A DNA stretch of 64,000 nucleotides from Nitrospirota bacterium (lineage in GTDB: Bacteria > Nitrospirota > JACRHJ01): NCBI GenBank assembly GCA_021784575.1, contig JAJYHX010000008.1, positions 24,804 through 88,803 on the forward strand. Reading direction: 5' to 3'. This document shows, one piece after another, positions 9,147-16,774 of this stretch (positions are counted from its first letter, which is position 1; every line of letters starts with the position of its first letter). The position numbers and the translations under genes are program-made. The notes below the pieces were generated by a model. That model made no database searches. It was given only the letters and a program-made list of their open reading frames with translations, and had not been told where the DNA came from.

Positions 9147-9559
9147 GTGGCCCCCAATTTGTACTACCAGTTGTAAAGTTAGAGTTAAGGGCTCGATTGC
9201 CTCTGGCTCTGGCAGTCTGTACCCCAGCGAGCTGTGCGGCCTGACGGCGTTGTACTGCCTGCGCCAGCCCTCGGTCAGTACCTGCGCCTCAAGCGGCGTG
9301 TAAAATATCCGCGGTTAAGCAGCTCGTCCCTCATCCTGCCATTGAACCAAGGGCGCGTTAGCAAGGAACTGGTCGCGCCACTTGTAATACTGAGTCCGGC
9401 TTATCTTCAAATGTCGGCAACGCTTCGGCCCTTCAGGCCCTCAAGGACGATTGCCGACTTGGCCATTGCGTCAAACTTGCGTCGCTGCATGGCTGGCGGT
9501 CTCCTCTTCTCCAGCCACATATTACTCTCTTAGCTTGACCATTGTCTATAACGGGGTCA
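9147..9559 (-). mobile_element. Decayed IS3-family insertion sequence remnant
   Basis: On the minus strand an ATG at 9518-9520 opens a short OrfA-like piece (KRRPPAMQRRKFDAMAKSAI, then VLEGLKGRSVAD). Stops and frameshifts follow, then the OrfA segment SRTQYYKWRDQFLANA and OrfB pieces RPWFNGRMRDELLN and TPLEAQVLTEGWRRQYNAV, RPHSSLGYR. Those OrfB pieces are the C-terminal signature of IS3-type DDE transposases. Most of OrfB, including the first two catalytic acidic residues, is deleted, so the element is dead. The boundaries are approximate, placed where GGCCCCC-like (left) and GGGGTCA (right) end sequences occur. Confidence 0.75.
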
Positions 9560-9682
9560 GTATGAATGATCTCTATCATTTGCTCCTCAACCAATAACAC
9601 TATCCGATAAACATTGCCTTTGCCGATGTTTCAAATGGCTGGATTTTTAAAATAAAATGTTACGATTTTGCCACGTTAGACT

Positions 9683-9714
9683 AAAAAAGGGTTACGGCTA
9701 ATACCGTAACCCCT
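9683..9714 (-). terminator. Intrinsic terminator of tRNA-Arg
   Basis: A perfect 9-bp stem, GGGTTACGG (9689-9697) with CCGTAACCC (9704-9712), is followed on the minus strand by six T residues. It starts about 10 bp after the tRNA 3' end. Confidence 0.9.
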
Positions 9715-9722
9715 TGATTTTA

Positions 9723-9799
9723 TGGTGCCCCCAGCATGGCTCGAACATGCGACACCAGGTTTAGGAAACCTGTGCTCTATCCTACTGAGCTATGGGGGC
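9723..9799 (-). tRNA. tRNA-Arg (anticodon CCU)
   Basis: Read on the minus strand the gene folds as a complete cloverleaf. The acceptor stem pairs GCCCCCA with TGGGGGC. The D arm contains AGTAGGAT between GCTC and GAGC. The anticodon stem CAGGT/ACCTG encloses loop TTCCTAA with anticodon CCT. The T arm contains TTCGAGC, and an encoded ACCA tail follows. It decodes the rare arginine codon AGG. A strong terminator follows. The neighbouring IS remnant may reflect insertion beside a tRNA. Confidence 0.95.
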
Positions 9800-10352
9800 T
9801 TGAGGCAATCTTTACCAATTTCCTATACAGTGTATCATTTAAATCGGAACCGTCCTACGCGCTGTTTTTATCGGTCATATAGTAACCTTTTTTTATATAA
9901 AGTCAATACCTTTCCATACAACCGAAAGATTTCCCGCCCCATAAATCCGCTGCCGGTTCCTTGCCGCCAGTCATTTCCGCCAAGGCGAATGTCATTCAGA
10001 TTAAAACGGGAATCCAGGTTTTTTCTCTGCCCCATTGCACGAGCCACGGCTACATACATGCTGAAAATGAAAACCGATGAAAGACATGAGTGTGTCCCTA
10101 TTTTGCGGCATATTCAGGGGCGGTTTATGTGGCCGGAGGGAAGGGTTCCGGGGCTTACGGGTAGGGCGCGGACGCGCCTGCTTTCATTATAAAAAGGGCT
10201 TCTTTAGCTTATTAATCAATGAATTACGACTTAACGGGAATTATTGCGGTTTATGTGAATGCGTTTCATAACTATCGGAATATAAAGGACTTTTCCCGGA
10301 CGATTTTGTCGATTTTACAATGTTCCACGTGGAAAACCATCGCCGCAATCGT
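9800..10352. other. Gene-free stretch between tRNA-Arg and the ketosynthase
   Basis: No credible coding sequence is visible on either strand. The part next to the tRNA is AT-rich and should hold its promoter. Near 10005 is a fragment of a dispersed repeat (GGGAATCCAGG). Near 10160 a short GGCGCG/CGCGCC hairpin occurs. The right edge contains the parS-like palindrome annotated separately. Confidence 0.6.
10321..10336. promoter_or_regulatory. parS-like palindrome (candidate ParB/Noc-type binding site)
   Basis: TGTTCCACGTGGAAAA matches the bacterial parS core GTTCCACGTGGAAC except at its last position. It lies 16 bp beyond the stop codon of the ketosynthase gene. It is the only copy seen in the window, and no parA or parB gene is nearby, so a role in chromosome segregation is only suggested. 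Confidence 0.4.
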
Positions 10353-11576
10353 CTATACGCGCCCCAGCACAAGCGCCGCGTTCATGCCGCCGAAGCCAAA
10401 GGCATTGGAAAGAACATAACTTACGCGCGCCTTGCGGCCCATATTCGGGATGTAGTCCAGGTCGCAATCCGGGTCCGGGTCTGTAAGGTTCAGCGTCGGC
10501 GGCAGATATTCGTTATGTATTGCAAGCGCGCAGATTGCCGCCTCTATCGCGCCTGTCGCGCCCAACGGATGGGCGTGGAAGGGCTTCGTGCCGCTGACGG
10601 GCGTCTTGTATGCGCGCTCTCCGAAGACCTTCTTTATAGCGATGGTCTCGTTTCTGTCGTTCATCTTTGTAGAGCTTCCGTGGGCGTTTATATAGCCAAT
10701 CTTATCCGGGCGGATGCCCGCCTGCCGGAGCGCAATTATCACCGCCCTTGCCGCGCATTCGCCGTCCTCGCGGGAGGACGTCATGTGATATGCGTCGTTT
10801 GTCAGGCCGTAGCCAAGGACCTCGGCGTATATCCTTGCGCCGCGCTCCCTGGCATGTTCCATTTCTTCGAGTATCAGCGCCGCGCTCCCCTCGCCCATGA
10901 CAAAGCCGTCCCGCCCGGAATCGAATGGCCGGCAGCTTCCCTCCGGGTTGTCATTACGCGCTGTCATCGCCTTAATCAGCGTGAACGAGCCGAACGTGAG
11001 CGGACTGAGCGGAGCCTCCGCACCGCCTGCAATCAGCGCGTCCGCCCGGCCCGCGCGTATCATCTCGAACGCCTCGCCCACGGCCATTGTGCCCGACGAA
11101 CAGGAGTTGGAATTGGTGATGTTCGGGCCTGTCAGCCCAAGCTCGATTGCGATATGGCAGGACGACGACGCGCCGAAAACGAGCGTTGCGAGGTGTGGAC
11201 TGACGGACCTCAGGCCGTTTTCCCTGAAGATGTCGTGCTGGTTCTCCGCGAAAGCAAGCCCGCCGAGGGCAGAGCCCATGACGATACCCGTTTCCGGATG
11301 TCTGGAGATGTCGAGGCCCGAGTCTTCCGTCGCCATCCTTGCCGCCGCCACGGCGAACGCGGCGAAACGGTCGATGCGTTTCAGATTCTTTCCGCTGACA
11401 TAATCCGATGCGTTGAAATCCCGCACCTCTCCGGCGAACTTCGTCCTGAAGCCCGATGCGTCGAAGGACGTTATTTCGCTTATCCCGGAGCGGTTTGCCA
11501 GGACACCCGCCCAAAGCCCGGAGACGCCGAAGCCTATGGACGTTACCGCGCCGATGCCCGTTATTGCGACACGCAT
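10353..11576 (-). CDS. FabF-like beta-ketoacyl synthase, probably polyketide-type
   Basis: A 407-residue condensing enzyme of the FabF/KS fold, expected to do decarboxylative Claisen condensation on an acyl carrier protein. The catalytic Cys lies in NSNSCSSGTMAVGEAF, the two His in INAHGSSTKMND and in GTKPFHAHPLGATGA (with the conserved Lys), and the C-terminal SNAFGFGGMNAAL loop is intact. I chose the ATG at 11574-11576 because it begins the family's MRVAITGIGAVTS; in-frame codons upstream (NRWIPAMEG) come from a dispersed repeat. It is the last gene of the mdh/methyltransferase/U32/SRPBCC operon. No carrier protein or acyltransferase is nearby. Fatty acid synthesis is the alternative, but fab neighbours are absent. 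Confidence 0.85.
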   Translation of the reverse strand: MRVAITGIGAVTSIGFGVSGLWAGVLANRSGISEITSFDASGFRTKFAGEVRDFNASDYVSGKNLKRIDRFAAFAVAAARMATEDSGLDISRHPETGIVMGSALGGLAFAENQHDIFRENGLRSVSPHLATLVFGASSSCHIAIELGLTGPNITNSNSCSSGTMAVGEAFEMIRAGRADALIAGGAEAPLSPLTFGSFTLIKAMTARNDNPEGSCRPFDSGRDGFVMGEGSAALILEEMEHARERGARIYAEVLGYGLTNDAYHMTSSREDGECAARAVIIALRQAGIRPDKIGYINAHGSSTKMNDRNETIAIKKVFGERAYKTPVSGTKPFHAHPLGATGAIEAAICALAIHNEYLPPTLNLTDPDPDCDLDYIPNMGRKARVSYVLSNAFGFGGMNAALVLGRV

Positions 11577-11659
11577 TTTATCAGACAATCCGGCTCCTTC
11601 CATAGCGGGAATCCAGCGATTTTCATAACGTCCGCCAAGCTGTAATTCCAAGCCCCGGC

Positions 11660-12115
11660 CTACCGGCCCTCGGCTATTTCCTTTATCCTTTTAAGCGTCT
11701 TCGAGGCGATGTTATGGACGAAGAAACGCCCGACGATATATTTCGCCGCAAACTCGCCCAGGACAGACCCCCAGTTCGGATCGAACTCGTGGGTTATCCT
11801 GACGTGCGTTGTCCTGCCATGCTTCGTGGCGTTCTCCCTGATAATCCATTCCACATACATCCCGGTGGTGGGGCCGCCGATATGCCTGAAGATTATCCTG
11901 CCGGTCTCCGGCAGGGATTTCTGGATGGAAATCCAGCTTACCGGTATGCCGTCCCGGCTCGCCGCCATCTCCACGACCCGGTGGTCTCCTTCGTCCTTGA
12001 GGAGGGTTACGCGGCGGTAATGCGGGAGCTTCGCAGGCCAGCTGAGGACATCACAGGCCAGGCGGTAAACTTCTTCCGCCGGGGCGTTTATCGTTATGGT
12101 GTCCTCGGTGAACAT
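11660..12115 (-). CDS. SRPBCC family protein, polyketide cyclase/dehydrase-like
   Basis: A 151-residue START/Bet v1-fold protein. The opening TEDTITINAPAEEVYRLACDVLSWPAKLPHYRRVTLL is typical of the polyketide cyclase/aromatase branch of SRPBCC proteins (helix-grip fold with a hydrophobic pocket). The rest keeps the expected strand pattern and a C-terminal helix (NIASKTLKRIKEIAEG). It sits between a ketosynthase and a U32 Fe-S protein with 18 bp or less to the upstream gene, so folding or aromatising a ketoacyl chain is the natural guess. Other SRPBCC roles, such as lipid binding or CoQ10-like chaperone, are not excluded. Confidence 0.75.
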   Translation of the reverse strand: MFTEDTITINAPAEEVYRLACDVLSWPAKLPHYRRVTLLKDEGDHRVVEMAASRDGIPVSWISIQKSLPETGRIIFRHIGGPTTGMYVEWIIRENATKHGRTTHVRITHEFDPNWGSVLGEFAAKYIVGRFFVHNIASKTLKRIKEIAEGR

Positions 12116-12133
12116 GGAGGAATCTTTTGCCTC

Positions 12134-13378
12134 CTACGAACGCGAAACACGAACACGTCTTCTCATCCACGTCCTTCCGGAATCCATATCCCGGAAGACT
12201 TCTTCGTATTCCTTAAGCATCCTGCTCCTGAAGCCTTCGTCAACGGCTACCGCCCTGCGCCTGTAGGATTCGCAGTGCCCGCACTCAAGGCAGTCCGAGG
12301 CTCGGCAGTCTTTATCTCTGAAGCCGGCCAGGAAACCGTCCAGCTTCCCGTTGTCGATATATACCGGCTCGCCCTCCTGCGCTCCCAGAAGCCCGCGATT
12401 AACGGCCAGCCTTCTGATCCTCATAAGACCGGCAAGTCTTACGCTCCCCGGCCTTAGAAAATATTTCCAGAAATGCGCGGCATCCTTCAGCCCGCCGGGC
12501 CGTTTCTCCTTATAGCCGTAAGGCTGTATCAGGTCCAGGAGATTGCCGTCGAAGCCGCCTTCCCCGTACGCCCTTATTCGCCTTAGCATGGCAGCCGCCG
12601 GGGCGCCGCGTTCGAGTATCTTGAAATTATTATAACCGAGAATTTGATATTGTCCCAGGTCTTCGGGACGGATAAACTCCGAGCGCAGGTAGTTCACCGG
12701 TTCCACAAGCTTCATGTAAGAGCAGCGCAGGGCGCACCAGTCTATCAGAAAACCGCCGCTTCCGTGCCCTTTTTGAGAGGCGTGGGAGAGGTTCACCATG
12801 TGCTGGCCGGAGAGCGGGCAGAACATAAGGCAGTTGGAGTTCGCTATAAGCTGAAGCTCGATTTTAACCGCCTTTCTTATCGCGGCGAGCAGGCTGAAGT
12901 TCCTGTTTACGGATATGGACTCAAGCGTTATGCAGTCCGCGCCCATATCCTCCCAGAACTTCGCCTTGGAAACGCAGTCCACGCGCGCATAGACCCCTAC
13001 CCGCACCTTCAGGGCCGGGTTATGTTTCTTTATTATCGGCAGGATGGAAGGCAGGGCAATCGTTACGCTCCCGGCGCCGACGGATTCGACAAAATCAATT
13101 GCCGCGCGCAGGGCCTTCTGGCCCTTCCGTGTATATTCCGTGTTGTCCATGCAGGCGGGGTTCAGGAGGTAATTGAAACCAATCCCCTTTTTCCCTGCCG
13201 CTTCGATATATTCCTTGAGCTTCCGGGCGGAAAGCGGAGAGAGCATGAAAGAGGCCCTGCCGCCGCCGACGGGGTCGGATGGGAGTTTGCCGAAAAGCTC
13301 CGTCACGGCCGACCCTGAAAGCCCGTCCAGGAAGCCGTCCTCGAAGCACGCGGCGACGGAAAGTTTTATATTCGGCAT
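12134..13378 (-). CDS. U32-family Fe-S protein with two cysteine clusters
   Basis: A 414-residue protein with the TIM-barrel-like core of peptidase U32 proteins (VRVGVYARVDCVSKAKFWEDMGAD, IELQLIANSNCL). Cys183, 187, 215 and 219 (NCLMFC ... WCALRC) form one likely [4Fe-4S] site, as in the UbiU/UbiV/RlhA/TrhP group. A second set, Cys358, 363, 366 and 369 (C-x4-C-x2-C-x2-C), lies near the C-terminus. Family members catalyse oxygen-independent hydroxylations (ubiquinone, tRNA, rRNA) rather than proteolysis. Placed between a methyltransferase and a cyclase, it may hydroxylate the pathway's product anaerobically; this is inference. No close homologue is recognised with certainty. Confidence 0.75.
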   Translation of the reverse strand: MPNIKLSVAACFEDGFLDGLSGSAVTELFGKLPSDPVGGGRASFMLSPLSARKLKEYIEAAGKKGIGFNYLLNPACMDNTEYTRKGQKALRAAIDFVESVGAGSVTIALPSILPIIKKHNPALKVRVGVYARVDCVSKAKFWEDMGADCITLESISVNRNFSLLAAIRKAVKIELQLIANSNCLMFCPLSGQHMVNLSHASQKGHGSGGFLIDWCALRCSYMKLVEPVNYLRSEFIRPEDLGQYQILGYNNFKILERGAPAAAMLRRIRAYGEGGFDGNLLDLIQPYGYKEKRPGGLKDAAHFWKYFLRPGSVRLAGLMRIRRLAVNRGLLGAQEGEPVYIDNGKLDGFLAGFRDKDCRASDCLECGHCESYRRRAVAVDEGFRSRMLKEYEEVFRDMDSGRTWMRRRVRVSRS

Positions 13379-13427
13379 GGAAGTTAAAAATACCCCAAGA
13401 AAAGCCGGACAGTTTCGCTTTCTTTCG

Positions 13428-13459
13428 GTTACTTTTCTTTATCGCGAAAGAAAAGTAAC
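13428..13459. repeat. Perfect 13-bp inverted repeat overlapping the methyltransferase stop codon
   Basis: GTTACTTTTCTTT (13428-13440) and AAAGAAAAGTAAC (13447-13459) are separated by ATCGCG. The left arm contains the stop codon of the methyltransferase, so the hairpin spans the end of that gene and the gap before the U32 gene. It could act as a processing or attenuation hairpin inside the operon. No T-run follows it. Confidence 0.7.
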
Positions 13460-14310
13460 GACATCCTCCAGAAACGCCGCCGCCTCATCCTGAAATCCTC
13501 GATTCCCGCATCCTCAGCGAGTCTTCTCATCTCGGATGGCGTAAAGGCTTTAAGGACGGAGAGAGGCCCGTCGCAGCGGGTATACCTGTTGGCCGTGAAA
13601 AGCCTGGTCAATAGCCATATCAGCGCCCAGGGGATGATGTTCCTGCGCAAGTCGCCAATAATTATCGCGAACTTCGAGACGCGGGCCATCTCGGCCATGA
13701 ATTTCACGGCGTCGCCGCGGCTCAGGTGGTGCAGCACAAGGGAACAATGGACAATGTCGAAGCTTCCATCCGGGAAAGGGAGCCTCAGGCCATCGGCCAG
13801 AACATATGATATTTCAGAATTTCCTTGAGGCCGGTCTACCGGTTGAAGCCGGGCTGCCGGTTCGCGGTTCCAGGCACGCCCCGCCGAAAGCGCGGCAAGG
13901 TTTAAGTCCGCAGCCACGGAAAACACCGCATAGCCTTTATCTTCCGCATACCCGGCCATGGCGGCGGTAATGTCCGCAGAGCCTGCGGCGACGTCGAGTA
14001 TCTTAAGGCGCCGGGCCTCTTTTTCGTCACTCTCCCCTCGCCCGCCGGGCGAGGGGACGGGGATGGCGGCTTCCATGCGCCCCAGCGCAAGCGCAAGCTC
14101 CTTCAGCGCCGAGCCGACTCCCCCCAGCCACAGGTTCACGCGCCTGATGTCCATCAGGCTTCCCTGAAGCGCCCGGCTGTCCTGTTCGTCCGGCGGCAGG
14201 TCGAGAAGCTCACGCTTCAAACACCTGCGGGGAACGAGGGCCGGGAACCAGCCCCGAGGTTTATTGTCCGGAGCCGAATCCTGGCCGGGGCGCCCGCGCG
14301 GAACGGACAT
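13429..14310 (-). CDS. Class I SAM-dependent methyltransferase, PKS-associated type
   Basis: A 293-residue enzyme. An N-terminal helical segment (RELLDLPPDEQDSRALQGSL, then DIRRVNLWLGG) resembles methyltransferases found beside type III PKS genes. SAM motif I is ILDVAAGSADI, motif II is near YVLADGLRLPFPDGSFD, and the post-motif VHCSLVLHHL follows. Residues about 84-95 (PVPSPGGRGESD) are encoded by an in-frame palindromic repeat placed between the N-terminal segment and motif I. The start codon overlaps the mdh stop (ATGA). The likely role is O- or C-methylation of the product of the downstream ketosynthase set. Confidence 0.8.
   Translation of the reverse strand: MSVPRGRPGQDSAPDNKPRGWFPALVPRRCLKRELLDLPPDEQDSRALQGSLMDIRRVNLWLGGVGSALKELALALGRMEAAIPVPSPGGRGESDEKEARRLKILDVAAGSADITAAMAGYAEDKGYAVFSVAADLNLAALSAGRAWNREPAARLQPVDRPQGNSEISYVLADGLRLPFPDGSFDIVHCSLVLHHLSRGDAVKFMAEMARVSKFAIIIGDLRRNIIPWALIWLLTRLFTANRYTRCDGPLSVLKAFTPSEMRRLAEDAGIEDFRMRRRRFWRMSLLFFRDKEK
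14030..14064. repeat. Palindromic repeat (family B) inside the methyltransferase gene
   Basis: CCCCTCGCCCGCCGGGCGAGGGG is the palindromic core of the same C/G-rich repeat family that occurs near 18972, 34124 and 39947. It keeps the reading frame and encodes a Pro/Gly-rich stretch. Confidence 0.6.
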
Positions 14311-15242
14311 CAGAAGCCCGTGGCTTCCTGTCCCTTCTTTACCGCCTCGACAGACTTCTCGAACGCCTCCCGCTCCCCGCCCGCAAGCGTGACTTGCAGG
14401 ATCTCCTCGACGCCGTCCTGGCCAAGGATAACGGGCACGCCGGTAAAGACGCCGGAGACCTTGTATTCGCCTTCAAGGAGCGCCGAGCATGGCAGTATGC
14501 GTTTCTGGTCGAGCAGGATGGACTGGGCCATGACCGCGGCGGCCGCGGCAGGCGCATAGAAGGCGCTGCCGGTCTTGAGCATGGAAACAATCTCCGCGCC
14601 GCCGTTACGGGTCCTCTCCACGACGGAGTCTATCGAGTCCTTGTCCATGAGTTCCGTAATGGGTATGCCTGCAACAGTGGTGTAGCGCGGAAGCGGGAGC
14701 ATCTGGTCTCCGTGGCCGCCCAGGACGAATGCCTGGATGCTGTCGGCGGAGATGCCGAGTTCGATGGATATGAACGTGCGGAACCTCGCCGCATCGAGTA
14801 CTCCGCCCATGCCTATGACGCGCTCCTTTGAAAAACCGCTGACCTTCCACGCGACATACGCCATAACGTCCATCGGGTTCGTCACGACTATTATCTTCGC
14901 GTCGGGAGAGAGCGGCGCAGCGGCCTTTGTAACCTCGGAGACAATCTTCACGTTTGCGGAGAGCAGGTCGTCCCGGCTCATCCCGGGCTTCCTGGCCATC
15001 CCGGCGGTGATGATTATGAGGTCGGAACCCGCGGTCTCCTCGTAGGTGTTGGTCCCGACTATGTCCCCGCTTATGCCCATTACCGGCGCGGACTGCAAGA
15101 GGTCGAGCCCCTTTCCCTGGGGCACGCCCTCCACCGCGTCCACGAGCGCCACATCGCCCAGACGCATCTCCAGTATCCTCTGGGCCACGGTGGCGCCGAC
15201 ATTGCCCGCGCCGATTACCGTTATTTTATTCCTTTTCTGCAA
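14310..15242 (-). CDS. mdh: Malate dehydrogenase (NAD-dependent, LDH-like)
   Basis: A 310-residue cytoplasmic oxidoreductase interconverting malate and oxaloacetate. The Rossmann motif is [15 protein letters not shown]. Substrate-binding Arg residues occur in [13 protein letters not shown], which marks malate rather than lactate specificity. The catalytic His is in [12 protein letters not shown]. The length is standard for the LDH-like MDH family. It lies 17 bp after the CorC-like gene and overlaps the methyltransferase start, so it shares a transcript with the polyketide-like genes. That linkage may be incidental. Confidence 0.95.
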   Translation of the reverse strand: MQKRNKITVIGAGNVGATVAQRILEMRLGDVALVDAVEGVPQGKGLDLLQSAPVMGISGDIVGTNTYEETAGSDLIIITAGMARKPGMSRDDLLSANVKIVSEVTKAAAPLSPDAKIIVVTNPMDVMAYVAWKVSGFSKERVIGMGGVLDAARFRTFISIELGISADSIQAFVLGGHGDQMLPLPRYTTVAGIPITELMDKDSIDSVVERTRNGGAEIVSMLKTGSAFYAPAAAAAVMAQSILLDQKRILPCSALLEGEYKVSGVFTGVPVILGQDGVEEILQVTLAGGEREAFEKSVEAVKKGQEATGF

Positions 15243-15259
15243 AGCCGCCTCCTTTTTTT

Positions 15260-16537
15260 CTACGGTTTCGTGATTTTTACTCTCCCTATTTTCCTCTCGT
15301 CCATCTCGAGCACTTCAAACTTAAGCTCCTTGTATTTCAATATCTCGCCGGGACGCGGCATCCTCCCGAAAAGCCCGAATACGAACCCGCCGATTGTGTT
15401 GAAATCTCCCGACTGGATATTTATGCCCGTCTCCCGGCTTACCTCGTCGAGGTCAGCCGAGCCGGAGACTACGAAATTCTTTTCATCTACAATCTGCACC
15501 TCGCTCTCCTCCCTGTCGAACTCGTCCTGTATGGAGCCGACAATCTCCTCGAGGAGGTCTTCGAGCGTTATAAGCCCGGCGGTTCCGCCGTACTCGTCTA
15601 TGACGATGACCATCTGTATCTTCTGGTCCTGCATCTCCGTAAGGAGCTCGCGGACGCGCTTTGTCTCCGGGATGAAATATGCCGGCCTGACCATCCTCTT
15701 TATTGTATCATTTTCGTCGAGCTCGCCCCTCGACATGGCGATGACGAGGTCCTTGACATATAGCACGCCCTGGATCTCGTCCACGGACTCCAGGACGACG
15801 GGATAGCGGGAGTGCCCGTGCTCCGCCACGAGCGAAAGCGCCTCGGAGACCCTTGCCCCGTTCTCGATGGAGATTATCTCCGTCCTGGGGCGCATGGCTT
15901 CCACGGCAAGCGTATCCCCGAACTCGAATACCTTGTGCAGCATCGCCTTCTCCTGCACGTCGAGCGCGCCCTCTTCCTGGCCTATGGATATTATGGCCTT
16001 TATCTCGTCCTCGGTGACGAACGGGGTCTTCTCCGTGTCTCCGCCGAAGAACCTTATGACCGCGCCCGTAACGCCGGTGAAGACCCGGACTATCGGGTGC
16101 ATCATGGATATGATGAACTCCATCGGCCTTGCGACAATAAGCGCAACCTTCGAGGCGTTGGACGCGGCGAACGTCTTCGGCGCAATCTCTCCGAACATGA
16201 CGATGAAGACGGTCATGACCGCCGAGGCGGCAAGCGTGACGAACCGGTATTTGGGGAAAAGCGAGATGGCCAGCTCGGTGCCGAGAGACGAGGCCAGAAT
16301 TATGAAGAAGTTCTCCGTCAGGAGTATCGTTCCGAAGAGCCTGCCGTGCTCCTCCCTTATCCTCTGGACGGACTTGGCGTTTTCGTCTCCCTTTTCGACC
16401 ATGCTCCTTATCCTCAGGCGGCTTACGGATATGAGCGCGGCCTCGGAACTGGAGAAAAACGCCACGAAAAGCACGCATAAAAGGATAATTATTATGCTGA
16501 CGGAGGGGTCCGGAGCGGGCATTGCGAACGATTCCAT
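15260..16537 (-). CDS. CNNM/CorC-type membrane protein (DUF21, CBS pair, CorC_HlyC)
   Basis: A 425-residue inner-membrane protein. DUF21 transmembrane helices ([21 protein letters not shown], with further helices at about 60-150) lead to an acidic linker ([16 protein letters not shown]), two CBS domains ([10 protein letters not shown]..., [23 protein letters not shown]) and a CorC_HlyC domain at the C-terminus. Family members are implicated in Mg2+/Co2+ efflux or homeostasis and are often misnamed hemolysins. I chose the ATG at 16535-16537 (MESFAMPAP), which has GAGAGG upstream; the longer frame reads back through the leader hairpin. It heads the operon that continues into mdh and the ketosynthase. 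Confidence 0.88.
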   Translation of the reverse strand: MESFAMPAPDPSVSIIIILLCVLFVAFFSSSEAALISVSRLRIRSMVEKGDENAKSVQRIREEHGRLFGTILLTENFFIILASSLGTELAISLFPKYRFVTLAASAVMTVFIVMFGEIAPKTFAASNASKVALIVARPMEFIISMMHPIVRVFTGVTGAVIRFFGGDTEKTPFVTEDEIKAIISIGQEEGALDVQEKAMLHKVFEFGDTLAVEAMRPRTEIISIENGARVSEALSLVAEHGHSRYPVVLESVDEIQGVLYVKDLVIAMSRGELDENDTIKRMVRPAYFIPETKRVRELLTEMQDQKIQMVIVIDEYGGTAGLITLEDLLEEIVGSIQDEFDREESEVQIVDEKNFVVSGSADLDEVSRETGINIQSGDFNTIGGFVFGLFGRMPRPGEILKYKELKFEVLEMDERKIGRVKITKP

Positions 16538-16554
16538 TTGTCCTCTCGGGTATC

Positions 16555-16616
16555 CAAAAAACATGGGGGCGCAAGATATTACGCCCCCATCCCCTTGCAC
16601 TGTATTTAGGATTATA
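16555..16616 (-). promoter_or_regulatory. Leader of the CorC/mdh/ketosynthase operon: -10 box plus terminator-like hairpin
   Basis: On the minus strand TATAAT (16616-16611) lies about 75 bp upstream of the CorC-like start; the -35 is weak. The short leader then contains a perfect 9-bp hairpin, ATGGGGGCG (16563-16571) with CGCCCCCAT (16582-16590), followed by TTTTTT. That is an intrinsic terminator located in front of the first gene, suggesting attenuation. Confidence 0.55.
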
Positions 16617-16707
16617 TCATAACGATATAATTTTTTTAATAAAAAAAACCCTCGCCACACGGATTCCGGGCCTTTTTCATTTACATTAAAATTTTTATTT
16701 AAAAATA

Positions 16708-16736
16708 TTGACAAAATATTAAATTTACTGTATTAA
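16708..16736 (+). promoter_or_regulatory. Sigma-70 promoter of the H-NOX-like gene
   Basis: TTGACA (16708-16713) and TATTAA (16731-16736) are separated by exactly 17 bp. The predicted start site is about 30 bp upstream of the ATG, which has GAGAGGGG six bases before it. Confidence 0.85.
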
Positions 16737-16774
16737 CAAAGATAAAGCCATCCACAAAACGAGAGGGGTTGCCT

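Noticed and set aside
9722..10192. 156-codon plus-strand frame beginning at the tRNA
   Set aside because: Its N-terminus is the reverse complement of tRNA-Arg, a common false gene.
10320..11645. Long open frame (441 codons) on the plus strand opposite the ketosynthase
   Set aside because: It is an antisense shadow of a high-GC gene; the Arg/His/Cys-rich peptide has no motif, whereas the minus strand encodes an intact ketosynthase.
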